A DNA stretch of 64,000 nt, taken from NCBI GenBank assembly GCA_948144175.1, contig CANXME010000398.1, forward strand, positions 647,501 to 711,500, written 5' to 3'. Positions 1-10,321 of the stretch are shown in pieces. A model generated the notes under the pieces. That model made no database searches, had not been told where the DNA came from, and worked only from the letters and a program-made list of their open reading frames with translations. Source of the DNA: Closterium sp. NIES-65 (Eukaryota > Streptophyta > Zygnematophyceae > Desmidiales > Closteriaceae). Both the position numbers and the translations under genes were made by a program. The first letter of the stretch is position 1. Every line of letters begins with the position of its first letter.

Positions 1-1990
1 CAGCTTCCGCTCGTCGCGCTGCTGCCAGTGACGGGGAGCTAGGCGATGGCGAAAGCTGCGGCCCCGGTTCGGCCACATCGCTCGTCTCACTGGCCCCTTT
101 TATCGCCACGTCGCGCTGCCCCGACTCCTGCCCGGTCGCGCTACACCGTCCCCCTGCCCTGTCGACCATAAAGTTGCCACGACTACAGCTCCTACGCTAG
201 CGACGACGAGCGACGCAAAGGCGCTCATCGCGCCCCCCATTATGACCCCTTGTCCTGCTCGTCGCAGCCCACCTGCGATCCCGCCAGGGCCAACAGCATT
301 TGCGGCTGCTTTGGGGGGGAGGGTGAAGGGGTGGGGGGAGTGTACCCGCAAGAACCAGCCGCCACCCTCCTCTCTCTTCTCTCTCCCTGCTGCATCTCTC
401 ATTGTGGGGGAAGTGGGGGAGTGTGAGGGAGTGGCGAGAGAGATTCCGAGCCAGCAGCCGCCCCTCTTCCTCTTTCTCTCACTACCGCGCGTGCCGCTGT
501 GGGGGGAGGGTGAGGCGGTGGCGGAAGTCAGCCAGGCATCTGCAGCTGCCGCCCACTGCCGCCCGCTGCTACCCTGGCACCTCCTGCTGCTGCCCCTGCC
601 TCTACCTGCTGCTTCTCCTGCTTTCTGCTACTGTTGAGCGGCAGGTGCTGTCGTTGAGCCCTGTTGTGCCGCCGCACGTTATCGCCGCACGCATCCGCTC
701 TCGAGGCGACCTGCCTCTACATGCGCCTGCTTATGCTACTTCTACCTTGGCTGAGGGGTTGGTGCAGCTGAATCAGCCACCACTGCACTGGTTGCCACTG
801 CTCTTGCCTACTATTGCTGCTTTCTCTGTTCGTGGTGTACCCATTCAGGAGGTGTTGCAGCACAAACTCATGTTTCAGGCAGTTTTGGGGGAGTGTTGGA
901 ACATATATGTAACTGCCTGTAGCTGAAGTTTAGTGTAGTCATTATAAATTGTTGGTGGTGCACCTTCTTTTCATGCTCTGTTTGCTATTTGTACCCCTCT
1001 CTCAATATTGAACTCCTCTTTGGCAATCCTCCTTCGACAAGTTCCTCTCGTCAGTCTTGACCTACCCCAAAACCCTAGTCCTAACTTTAACTACTATTTT
1101 GACATGTTACCTGGGTGTGGTTCTATTTAGGACCTACGTTCAAGGGCCCACCAAATCTGCCATCATAAATGTTGTTGGTGCGGAATCTCCTGCTATCGCA
1201 AAATTTCCTGCTAATGCGTTTCCTGCTGCTCATGTTGAACCCTGTTGCGCTGCCCATCGTGCAGCTGCTGCCCGTCGCACTTATGTCATCCGTCGCCCTG
1301 CTGCCCATCACGCATCTGCCCCGTCAGAACTACTCCACGCCTGCCCTCCCGTCGAACCTGCGGTTGCCAAAAAATGCAGCTGTCGCGCTAGCGACGGCGA
1401 CCTACACGAAGGCGCTCATTGCAGCAACTGTTGCGGCCCCCCGTCGACCCTCGGTTACGCGCCCCCGTGCTTGTCAACCCACCCGCGATCTCTCCAGCGC
1501 CGACCACGCCCGTCGCCGTGGCTTCTGCTGTGGGAGAAGGTGAGGGGGGTGGTTGACGCCACTCTGTTGCTCTATTACGTCTTCGCCCGCCTTCTCCCTC
1601 TCCCTATTGCTCGTACAGTCGTGAAGGGGGTGGGGGGATGGTGTGGGGGTGGCGGATGTGTCACACCAGCAGCCGTCCCTCCACCTCTCCTCTCCCCTGC
1701 TGCTGCTCTTACTGCATTGGGGTGGGGGGGAGGGTGGGGGGGAGGTTACCATAATGCGCCAGCCTGCCTCCTCTCTCTTCCTGTCGCCCCTCCTGGAGTA
1801 GGGGGGAGGGGAGGGAAGGGTGAGGGGGTGGCAGGAATGAACGCTCTTCTTTGTGTGTTCCCGTTTTTTTTTTGTTTCCCGCATCTCTGCTTCTTGTCCG
1901 TGCCTGTCCTGCCTTCTATGTGCCTACAATGTCTGTCTTGCTGAACTCCCGTTGTGGGGGGGAGGTTTAGGGAAGGGAGGGGAGGTTGAG
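1..1990. repeat. Degenerate repeat-rich DNA with two diverged direct copies
   Basis: No gene is recognisable here. Segments at about 120-330 and 1320-1550 are diverged direct copies of each other, sharing the blocks GCTAGCGACG and AAGGCGCTCAT and the same order of G-rich runs. The stretch is rich in CTGCTGCC and GGGGAGGG tracts. At about 887-895 a purine run GGGGGAG is followed by TGTTGGAACATATATG, which looks like the polypurine tract and start of a plant copia LTR. No second LTR or primer site was found, so this is only a hint. Open frames here follow GC bias and show no protein family. Confidence 0.4.
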
Positions 1991-1995
1991 GGGGG

Positions 1996-2126
1996 TGAGA
2001 AAACTGAAACGAGAATGAATGCACTATGAAAGAGTTGGGTACAAGTACTAACCCTAATTGGGTTGTACCCTATATGGGCTACCCCACTACAGCCTACACA
2101 AAAGCATAAGCTATAATGTTCTGACA
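1996..2126 (-). repeat. 3' LTR of copia A
   Basis: 131-bp terminal repeat with TG...CA ends when read on the minus strand. It is preceded in element orientation by a purine tract with a GGGGG core. Pairs with 9347-9477. Confidence 0.9.
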
Positions 2127-2339
2127 CACCCCCATAGGCAAAGTAGGGGAGAACAAGGGGTCACAAGACCAGTCAAGCAAAGCAAAGCAAAGCAAGCTCA
2201 GGGTGGATCACAAAGTCACCACACATTCCGAGCACAAGGTCAAGGCCAAAAGGCCAGTTCACATGCAGGAGTACATATATATATAACAGGCTAGACAAGC
2301 AAGAGCAGGGTATATATATATGTAACAGTACAAGCAAGG

Positions 2340-5300
2340 TCAAGAGGTGAGCAAGTGAGGCAAGGCAGGCACAAGACCCAGCTGAGTACAGAAGCGCTGA
2401 TGATCACAAGGCGCAAGTGCCTTGGTGAAGATATCAGCAGTGTTGGCCTCAGAGGCCACGTACGCAAGACGCAGCTGACCACGCTGCTGCAGCTCACGAG
2501 CAAGGAAGTAGCGAAGAGCTATGTGCTTCGTTCTGTGCTCCAGTCTCTGCTCTCGACACAAGGCCAGCATGGCCTTGTTGTCTACGTACAGCACTGTAGG
2601 AGAACAAGGCGGCTCTTCGAGGTCAGTCAGCAGGTAGGTGAGCCAGCGAAGCTCCTGAGCAGCCATGGCCCCGGCGTAGATCTCAGCCTCACAACTGGAG
2701 CCGAGAACAAAAGACGAGCGGGTAGCCCGCCACGAAACAGAGCCAGAACCAAGGCTGAAGGTGTAACCCTGTGACGACCGCTGCGTAGCCTGGTCGTCAG
2801 CCCAAGAAGCGTCTGCGTGCCCAGTGAGGACCACTGGACTCTACCCTCCAAGCACTAGCCCCATGCCCGACGTACTGCACAAGTAGCGCAACACCCTCTT
2901 CGCTGCAGCCATGTGCTCCGGTCTGTGTCTCCCAGGAGCAACATAGCGTGCGAGAATGCTAAGAGGGTATGCAAGGTCAGGTCGAGTGCAAGTCATCAGG
3001 TACATGAGGCAGCCAACAAGCTCTAGGTACGGGCCACTCGACTCTACGGACTCATCCGAAGGCAGAGCTGAGAGCGAGTGGCGAGTAGGCAGAGGAGTGG
3101 CCTGAGGCGAGGAGTACGTGAAGCCGAAGCGCTGAAGGACCTGCTGCACCATGTGTGACTGAGTCAGGGTAATGGTGCGGCGTGCTCTGTCCCGGGTGAT
3201 CTGCAAGCCAAGGTAGCTGCGCAGTTCACCCAGGTCTGTGCACGTGTGTCTCTTCTGCAACTCGGACTTCACGTGGGCAAGTCCAGCAGTGTCAGTTGTG
3301 GCAAAGACCAAGTCGTCGACGTACATGAGGATGTAGAACGGCGGCAAAGAAGTGTCGGTGCGCAGAAACAGCGACGGGTCGGCAGTAGAGGGAGCAAACC
3401 CAAGAGCCGCAAGTGTAGTCCTCAGTGTGTCGTGCCACTCACGCGGTGCCTGGCGGAGACCGTAGACTGGCCGCCGGAGGCTCCACTAGGTGCCAGGAGG
3501 AAAAGACCCAGTGAAGCCAGGTGGGCGACGCAGCCAGATCTCCTCGTGCAGGCTGCCCTCCAAGAAAGCAGTGTTGAAGTCAAGAGAGTGTAGCTCGTAG
3601 TCACGGTGAGCAGCTATGTGCAGCAGTACCCGAAGAGTGGTCATCTTTGGGGTGGGAGAGAAGGTCTAAAAGTAGTCAACTCCCTGCCGCTGACTGAAGC
3701 CACGAGCCACGTAGCGCGCCTTGAAGACAGGTGGAGAACCCGGCGGTCGCTTCACTCTGAAAATCCACATGCCACTGACGATGTTCGCCCCAAGCGGGGG
3801 AACCTCGTGAACGTAGGTGCCTGTGGACTTCCAGGAAGCCATCTCTGCGTCCATAGCTGCCTGCCACTGAGAGGAGTAGGGACCCTCTATCGCCTCTGCG
3901 TAAGAGCGCGGAGTCGGGATGTCAAGTGCATCCGGGTCTCCCTCAGTGGTAAGGAGTACGGACACGAGATGAGGTGAAGCAGCAGCCAGACACTGGAACT
4001 CCTCCTGCGTGTCCTCCGTGCCCAGGTTACACTCACCCCCGACGGACGGAGGACAGACAGATTCAGACTTAGCAACAAGACTGGCGGCGTAGTCTAGGCG
4101 ACAGCGAGCAGCAAAGTCGACGAGCTCAGCAACTAGGGCAAACGCAGCAGTGGACTCAAAGGAAGGGTCAGTGACAGCAGTAGCATGGAGACGCGTGACA
4201 GTAGGACTGGCAGCACGAAGAGAGTCCGACTCCGGGTCGGCAAGAGCAGGAAGAGAAGACTCAGGAGGAGAAGGTAAAGGTGCACGCAGAGGAGCAGTGG
4301 ACGGACGCAGGGACATCCGGTGCGTGCCAGGGACAGGAGGAGGACGCTGACGCGAACCATGACCACTAGTGCGAGCAGGGCGGACAGGCAACGCAGGGCG
4401 AGACGCAGGCTCACGACGCTCAGCAAGACCTCCAGTAGGACCAGTGTAGGGAGAAGGAGCAGGTAGCAGGGAGGCCGGCTGTAACTGTGACGGGACAGGC
4501 TGTGGACACTCTAAGTGAGGAGAAGGACCAGTAGAAGGCGGGAGACCAAGAACCTGCTGAAGGAGCGGAACGAAGTACGGCCGAGGCCGCGCGGCGACTC
4601 CAGACAGAGCAGGGACAGCACCAGCACCCCCAGCGGTAGCACTAGCGCCAGGAGCACCTCCAGCTCCAGTACCTCCAGCAGCACCAGTAGTACCCCCAGT
4701 AGGACCGCCTCCAGGACCGACAGCAGTAGCCTCAGCACCAACACCCTTAGCAGCTCCAGCTCCAGTCGCACCCGCAGGACCAGCAGCTCCAGTACTCCCA
4801 GCGCGAGCACCCGTGGACCCGCGGCACCAGCACCCTCAGCAGTCGGAGAACCTCCAGCTCCAGCAGCATGCCTCAAGCGCTGGGCAAACCACTCACGCAG
4901 CTCCTGTGGAGAGAGGGGCTCCCATCGAGACGAAGTACCCGGAGAACCTCCAGGCCCAGCACCGCCAGACGCCACACGAGTAGGCCCAACCCCCTCAGGC
5001 TCCGCACCTCCAGGCTCAGCACCCCCTGGCGTAGCACCCCCAGGCTCAGGACCCTCAGGCGTAGCACCCCCAGGCTTAGCACCCCCAGGCTCAGCACCCC
5101 CAGTCGCAGCACCCCCAGGCTCAGCACCCCCAGTAGTAGCACCCGCAGTCTCAGCAACCCCAGGCGCAGCACCCACACGCTCAGCACCCCCAGAGTAAGC
5201 ACCCCCAGGCTCAGCACCCTCAGCAGCACCACAGTCACCTGTAACCTCGACAGGCTCGACTGCGTCTACCTGGGACACACGTGAAGGGGCAGGACCTTGA

Positions 5301-6961
5301 GGGGGGAGGGGGTCTACCGGGGGGGGACCTGGTACAAGGAAGAGCGGCGGCGGGGGGAGGGACGGAGTGCGGTAGGGGAAGAGGCGGTAGTAGGGGACCG
5401 ACTTGTCAAACGTGACGTCCTGGGAGGACAGAACACGGCGAGAGGTGGGGTGGTAGAACTGCCACCCAGGCGCGTCAGGGGGGAAGCCAAGGAAGACGCA
5501 AGGAGCAGCACGAGGGGACAGCTTGTCCGCAGACAAGTCCCGAACAAACGCCCGAGATCCCCAGACACGGAACGCAGACGCATCGCCAACCTTCCCCGTC
5601 TACAGCAAAGCTGGGGAGGTCTCCGGCCTGGAGACCGTGGGGTGAAGGTTGATCTGATGCGCCGCGTACCAAACTGCAAGCGGCCATAGAAAATGGGGGG
5701 CAGCCGCATGCATCATGGACGTACGAGCGACATCCATGACCATGCCAATGCGGGGCTCAGCAATCCCATTTTGCTGTGGGGAGTCCGGAAGCGTGAAGGT
5801 CTGGCGGATGCCTCGTGCACGATAGTAGGCTCGCAGAAGGCCAGAGGAGAACTCTCCGCCTCTGTCAGAGTGCAGACGCAGAACAGGAAAGTCCGAGCCG
5901 AAGCTCTGCCTTAGTTGGAGACGAGCTGCGTCGATCCAGTCGATCAACACCGCAGTGACATCACCCTTGCTGCACAAGTGGAAGACTGTGGTGTAACGCG
6001 AGTAGTCGTCAACCACCAGCAGGAAGTAGCGCTCGTGACCTTGTCCACGGACGCGGGCCGGGCCCCACACGTCCATGTGAAGCGTCTGCAGCGGGGCCTC
6101 TGTCGAAGGAAACTGGGAGGAGTGAGGGGGAGCCCGCTGCCGCCCCTCGACACAGGGGACGCAGGTAGGGCCAGGCCCAGGAGGAAGGGGAGGGAGGGAC
6201 CGGGGAAGACCAGAGACAAGGACACGGGAGGCCATGCCTCGGAGACGAAGCTCGGAGGGGTGACCAAGGCGGTGGTGCCAGAGGAGAGTCTCGTGAGACA
6301 GGAGGCGACACGAGCAGGGGGCAGACTCAGAACCAGACCTGGACGCTGCAGCAAACACCTGACCCGACGCAGCTACCTGGCCAGACGAATTGACTGGAGG
6401 AGATGCAGTGGTCAGTGTGTACAGGCTCGACCTCGGCCGACGTGTAAATGTGGCCAGGTGTCGGCCTGTCCGAGCGTTCGTGAAGTGGGTCACCCGCTGA
6501 CTCGCAGGAGTGAACTGGTAAACCCCCGCATCTTGTAGGTCAGCACCACTCACCAAGTTTGTAGAGAACGAGGGGAGGTAGAGACCAGACAGGGTGTAAG
6601 AGGGGACCGCCGGACACGGGAGGACAGTGGAGTAGTGAGCAAGGACAGGACCCCCAGAGGGTTCTGCCAGAGAGACTGCAACTGGCCGGCCAAGCGGCGT
6701 GAGTGTGGTGCAGTCTTGAAAGAAGGAGCGAGAAGCCCCCGAGTCAAGGGTGAAGGTGTGGGAGGCCGAAGCCGACGCAGTACCTGAGAGAGCAGACTCA
6801 CCAGCACCTGAGGGAGCAGACGCACGAGCACCTAGAGCAGCAGCCTCGCTAGCACCTAGAGCAGCAGCCTCACCAGTACCTAGAGCGGCAGTCTCAATGC
6901 CCGGGCCGGGCGGAAAACACCGGTAACAGTCACCCTCATCACTAATAGTCACAGCATACAT
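2340..6961 (-). pseudogene. Copia A pol region (PR-INT-RT-RH), fossil
   Basis: Pol part of copia A on the minus strand, in the copia order protease, integrase, reverse transcriptase, RNase H. Visible marks are the aspartic protease motif LDSGAS near 6760, the integrase zinc-binding WHHRLGHPS block near 6270, the integrase core (DVWGPARV, VVDDYSR, LHSDRGGEF) at about 6080-5870, a Gly-Ala-Glu-Pro repeat linker near 5230-4950, the reverse transcriptase YVDDL box near 3320 and the RNase H HADASWADD block near 2820. The integrase-before-RT order places it in Ty1/copia. It is broken in several places. Confidence 0.88.
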
Positions 6962-7074
6962 GGCAGCAAGAATAGCATCAAAGTCAAGGTCAAAGACAGC
7001 TACTCCCGCCCTAGACAGCTCACCCCAGCGGGGGATCTCCGTGGCCTCCGGGAACTGGTGACCCCAAGCGTCCG

Positions 7075-8277
7075 TCAGGCGGCCAAAGCAACGCTGGGTG
7101 GAGTGCGCACCCCCGCACTGCTCACCCGCGCGGTCGCCGGTGCGTAGGACGTAGGTGCACGGACCAGTACCCCCACCCCGCTGGCGTGCAGCATAGCACT
7201 CACGGAGCTGCTGGGGGGGGGTTTGTCACGAGTGCGCTGCTCCTGCTGCTGCTGCTGGTGCTGACCTCCACCGGAGCCGACCCTCTGCGCAGTGCCACCC
7301 AGACCAGCTCCACCTCCTCCGCCACCGCCTCCTCCACCGCCGCCACCTCCGCCACCACCTCCGCTCGCATCGCCACTGCCGCCTCCTCCGCCTCCACTGC
7401 CGCCACCGACACCTCCACCCCCGCCACCACCTCCACCGCCAGCCCCACTCCCTCCGCCGCCTCCACCGCCGCCTCCACCGCCCCCGCTAGCTCCTCCAGC
7501 GCCCCTGCCCCCCTTGCCCTTCCCAGGGCGGCGTCTCCCGCTAGGGGTAGACGCCGCACCGACCGACTCAAGCCCAACGAGGTCGGCCGCAGCAGCAGAG
7601 GCAACAGAGGGCAAAAGGGGGGAGGGGGAACACCCCTCAAAGATGGGGGTGCGAGGGTCACCATGAGAGGCTCTTACAGCAACTATGCTCTTCTCCGCTG
7701 CTAGGAGGGCCTTCTCGAGGAGGTCAACAGTAAGAGTGGTGGGACAGACTAAGAGGAAGTGGTCCCTGACTACGCGAAGGGAGTCAGGGAGGCGGGTGAC
7801 TATGTAGTAGAGAGTGATGTACATGGGGGGGGTTTTCTTGGCGCAGAACTCAGCAGGAAGCGCAGCGCGGTAGTGAGTGTCACTAGTGCGGAGGTGCGTA
7901 ATGAGGTCAGCGAGGTCAGGGAAGAGGTACGGTAGCATGAGGCGGCTCAGTGCAGCAGTGGCAGGGGAAGAGTAGCGCGCAACTACAGCGACGTACAAGG
8001 TCTGAGCACTCTTGTACTGGCTAAAGTGCGCACACTCAGAGGTAGGCAGGTGGCGACACACAGCAAGACGTGCAGCAGCATCGCGTGTGGCCCACTGTGA
8101 GCAAACAGTGGCGTCAGCATCAGCAGTAGGGGCAGGAGAGGCACTAGAGGTGAGGTAAAAGAGGGAGAGACCGTCTGCCCTATCGCACTGTAGGAAAAGT
8201 TGCAGGTCATCTACCCAGACATCAAAGTCAATGGCCCGACCCTTAGTGTTAAAAGCGAGAACACTAGGGGTAGCCAT
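7075..8277 (-). pseudogene. Copia A gag region, fossil
   Basis: Gag part of copia A, starting MATPSVLAF at 8277 on the minus strand. The N-terminal half matches the gag of the other copia elements here (DVWVDDLQLFLQC and SLRVVRDHFL blocks). It is followed by a long Gly-Ser run encoded by GGC/GGT-rich DNA at about 7560-7300 and then an atypical zinc knuckle. It would form the particle shell around the element's RNA. Fossil. Confidence 0.85.
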
Positions 8278-8339
8278 GACAGCAGTAGACTAGTAGCGCG
8301 AACAGTGGGGTTAAGGCAGTGCAGTGACAAAGGCGCTGC

Positions 8340-9240
8340 TCTTACCGGACAGGGCGGCTCGGGCAGCTCGGCGGCTCGTCAGCTCGGCAGGAACTGCAGC
8401 TCAGCGGCTGGGCAGGAACTGCAGCTCGGCGGCACGGCAGGAACTGCAGCTCGGCGGCTCTGCTACTCTGCAGCTCGGGCGGCTCGGCTACTCTGCGGCT
8501 CGAGCGGCTCGGGCGGCTCGGGCGGCTCTGGCAACTCGAACGGCTCGGGCGGCTCGGCAGGACGGCGGCTCGGGCGGCTCGGGCGGCTCGCGCGGCTCAG
8601 GTGGCGCGGCGGCTCGGGTGGCGCTGGCGGCTCGGCAGTAGCCCGGCGGGGCCGCGTGAAGGCAGGGTCGGGCCGGGAAGGGCGTGCGACGGGGCCAGCA
8701 GGGGCTGGGCCGGGGCCCTAGGGTAGGCGACGGGGCCAGAGGTAGGCGACGGGGCTGCAGGTAGGCGGCGGGGCCACAGGTAGGCGACGGGGCCGCAGGT
8801 AGGCTGCGGGGCCGCAGGTAGGCGACGGGGCCGCAGGTAGGCGACGGGGCCGCAGGTAGGCGGCGGGGCCGCAGGTAGGCGGCGGGGCCGCAGAAAGGCG
8901 GCGGGGTCGCAGGTAGGCGACGAGGCCGCAGGTAGGCGGCGTGGCCGCAGGTAGGCGGCGGGGTCGCAGATAGGCGACGAGGCCGCAGGTAGGCGCCGGG
9001 TCCGCAGGTAGGCGGCGGGGCCGCAGGTAGGCGACGGGGCCCCAGGGTCGGGGCCGGATCGGGAAGGGCGGCGCGAGGGCCGCGGGGTAGGCGACGGGGC
9101 CGAAAGGGCGGCGAATCGGGGCCGCGAAGGGCGGCTCGAGGGCCGCGGGGTAGGTGACGGGGCCGCTAGGGCGGCCAATCGGGGCCGTCAAGGGCGGCGC
9201 GACACAGCCGCTAGGGCGGCGCGACACAGTGAGAAAGGGT
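8340..9240. repeat. GC-rich minisatellite leader of copia A
   Basis: Between the primer site and gag of copia A lie two adjoining tandem arrays. One is a degenerate array of about 9 bp (GGCTCGGGC-like), roughly 8345-8640. The other has units of about 18-19 bp built on GGGGCCGCAGGTAGGCG, roughly 8690-9060. Proline/arginine-rich open frames on both strands here are by-products of the repeat and not genes. Confidence 0.85.
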
Positions 9241-9346
9241 GAGCGCGACTCGGGAGAGGGCGGAGCGCGCTACGGGCAGGAAAAAAAAAATAATCGAATC
9301 GGTGGGCCCTAGAAATAGTTCCCACGAGGGATCCTGCTCGATACCA

Positions 9347-9477
9347 TGAGAAAACTGAAACGAGAATGAATGCACTATGAAAGAGTTGGGTACAAGTACT
9401 AACCCTTATTGGGTTGTACCCTATATGGGCTACACCACTACAGCCTACACAAAAGCATAAGCTATAATGTTCTGAAA
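9347..9477 (-). repeat. 5' LTR of copia A
   Basis: 131-bp LTR, first in element orientation. The initiator-Met-type primer site abuts it on the internal side at 9336-9346. It differs from 1996-2126 at three positions. Confidence 0.9.
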
Positions 9478-9549
9478 GGGGGTGGCCGACGTGAAGCCAG
9501 CAGCTCCAGACGCCCGTGAGCCTGTTGCTCCAGACGTCCGCGAATTAAT

Positions 9550-9700
9550 TGCTCCAGCCGCTCGTTAAGCCGCCCATCAGCCGAGCCGTCGAGCCGCCCA
9601 GCAGCCGAGCCGCCGAGCCGCCAAGCAGCAGAGCCGCCGAGCCGCCCAGCAGCCGAGCCGCCGAGCCGCCCTGCAGCCGAGCCCCCCGAGCAGCCCTGTC
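9550..9700 (+). repeat. Short GC-rich leader repeat of copia B
   Basis: Degenerate tandem copies of GAGCCGCCGAGCCGCC with inserted AGCAGCC. This is the plus-strand counterpart of the GGCTCGGGC array seen in the leaders of A, C, D and F. Confidence 0.7.
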
Positions 9701-9770
9701 CGGTAAGAGCAACGCCTCTTTCACAGCACTGCCCTCACCCTACTGTTTGCGCTGCTAGTCTACTGCTGTC

Positions 9771-10320
9771 ATGGCTACCCCTAGTGTCCTCGCTTTTGAC
9801 GCTAAGGGTCGGGCCATTGAATTTGACGTCTGGATAGATGACCTGCAGCTTTTCTTACATTGCGATAGGGCAGACGACCTCTCCCTCTTTGACCTCACTT
9901 TTGGTGCCTCTCCTGCCCCCGCTGCTGATGCTGACGCCACTGTTCGCTCACAGTGGGCCACGCGCGATGCTGCTGCACGTCTTGCTGTGCGTCGCCACCT
10001 GCCTACCTCTGAGCGTGCGCACTTTAGCTAGTACAAGAGTGCTCAGACCTTGTACGACGCTGTAGTTGCACGCTACTCCTCCCCTGCCACTGCTGCACTG
10101 AGCCGCCTCATGCTACCTTACCTCTTCCCTGACCTTGCTGCCTTTCCCACAGTCGCTGACCTCATTACGCACCTCCGCACTAGTGACACTCGCTACCGCG
10201 CTGCGCTTCCTGCTGAGTTCTGCGCCAAGAACCCCCCCCCCCCCATGTACATCACTCTCTACTACATAGTCACCCGCCTCCCTAACTCCCTTCGCGTAGT
10301 CAGGGACCACTTCCTCTCAG
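9771..10320 (+). pseudogene. Copia B gag remnant, fossil
   Basis: Starts MATPSVLAFDAKGRAI and follows the gag N-terminal domain of its relatives (DVWIDDLQLFLHC, DLITHLRTSDTRYRAALP, SLRVVRDHFLSVCPTT). The Gly-rich tail and zinc knuckle of the relatives are not recognised. Fossil. Confidence 0.8.
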
Positions 10321-10321
10321 T

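Larger units (their letters stand above)
1996..9477 (-). mobile_element. Copia element A (LTR retrotransposon fossil)
   Basis: Ty1/copia element read on the minus strand, 7482 bp between LTR outer edges. Parts in element order: 5' LTR 9347-9477, primer site (minus-strand TGGTATCGAGC) abutting the LTR, GC-rich leader, gag, protease, integrase, repeat linker, reverse transcriptase, RNase H, a purine tract with a GGGGG core, and 3' LTR 1996-2126. Possible 5-bp target duplication GGGGG at 1991-1995 and 9478-9482, weak because both flanks are G-rich. The LTRs differ at 3 of 131 positions, so it is moderately old. Broken, with roughly half a dozen breaks. Confidence 0.9.

Noticed and set aside
1057-1944. 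295-codon plus-strand frame as a host gene
   Set aside because: Low-complexity, composition-driven, spans the diverged duplicate block, no domain or splice structure.
8597-9227. Pro/Arg-rich open frames of 169-193 codons in the copia A leader
   Set aside because: They are translations of the 18-19-bp minisatellite. All frames stay open because the unit lacks stops; no start context or homologue.
1991-9482. GGGGG target duplication as firm proof of copia A's boundaries
   Set aside because: Both flanks are G-rich, so a 5-base match is likely by chance. LTR ends and the primer site define the element instead.
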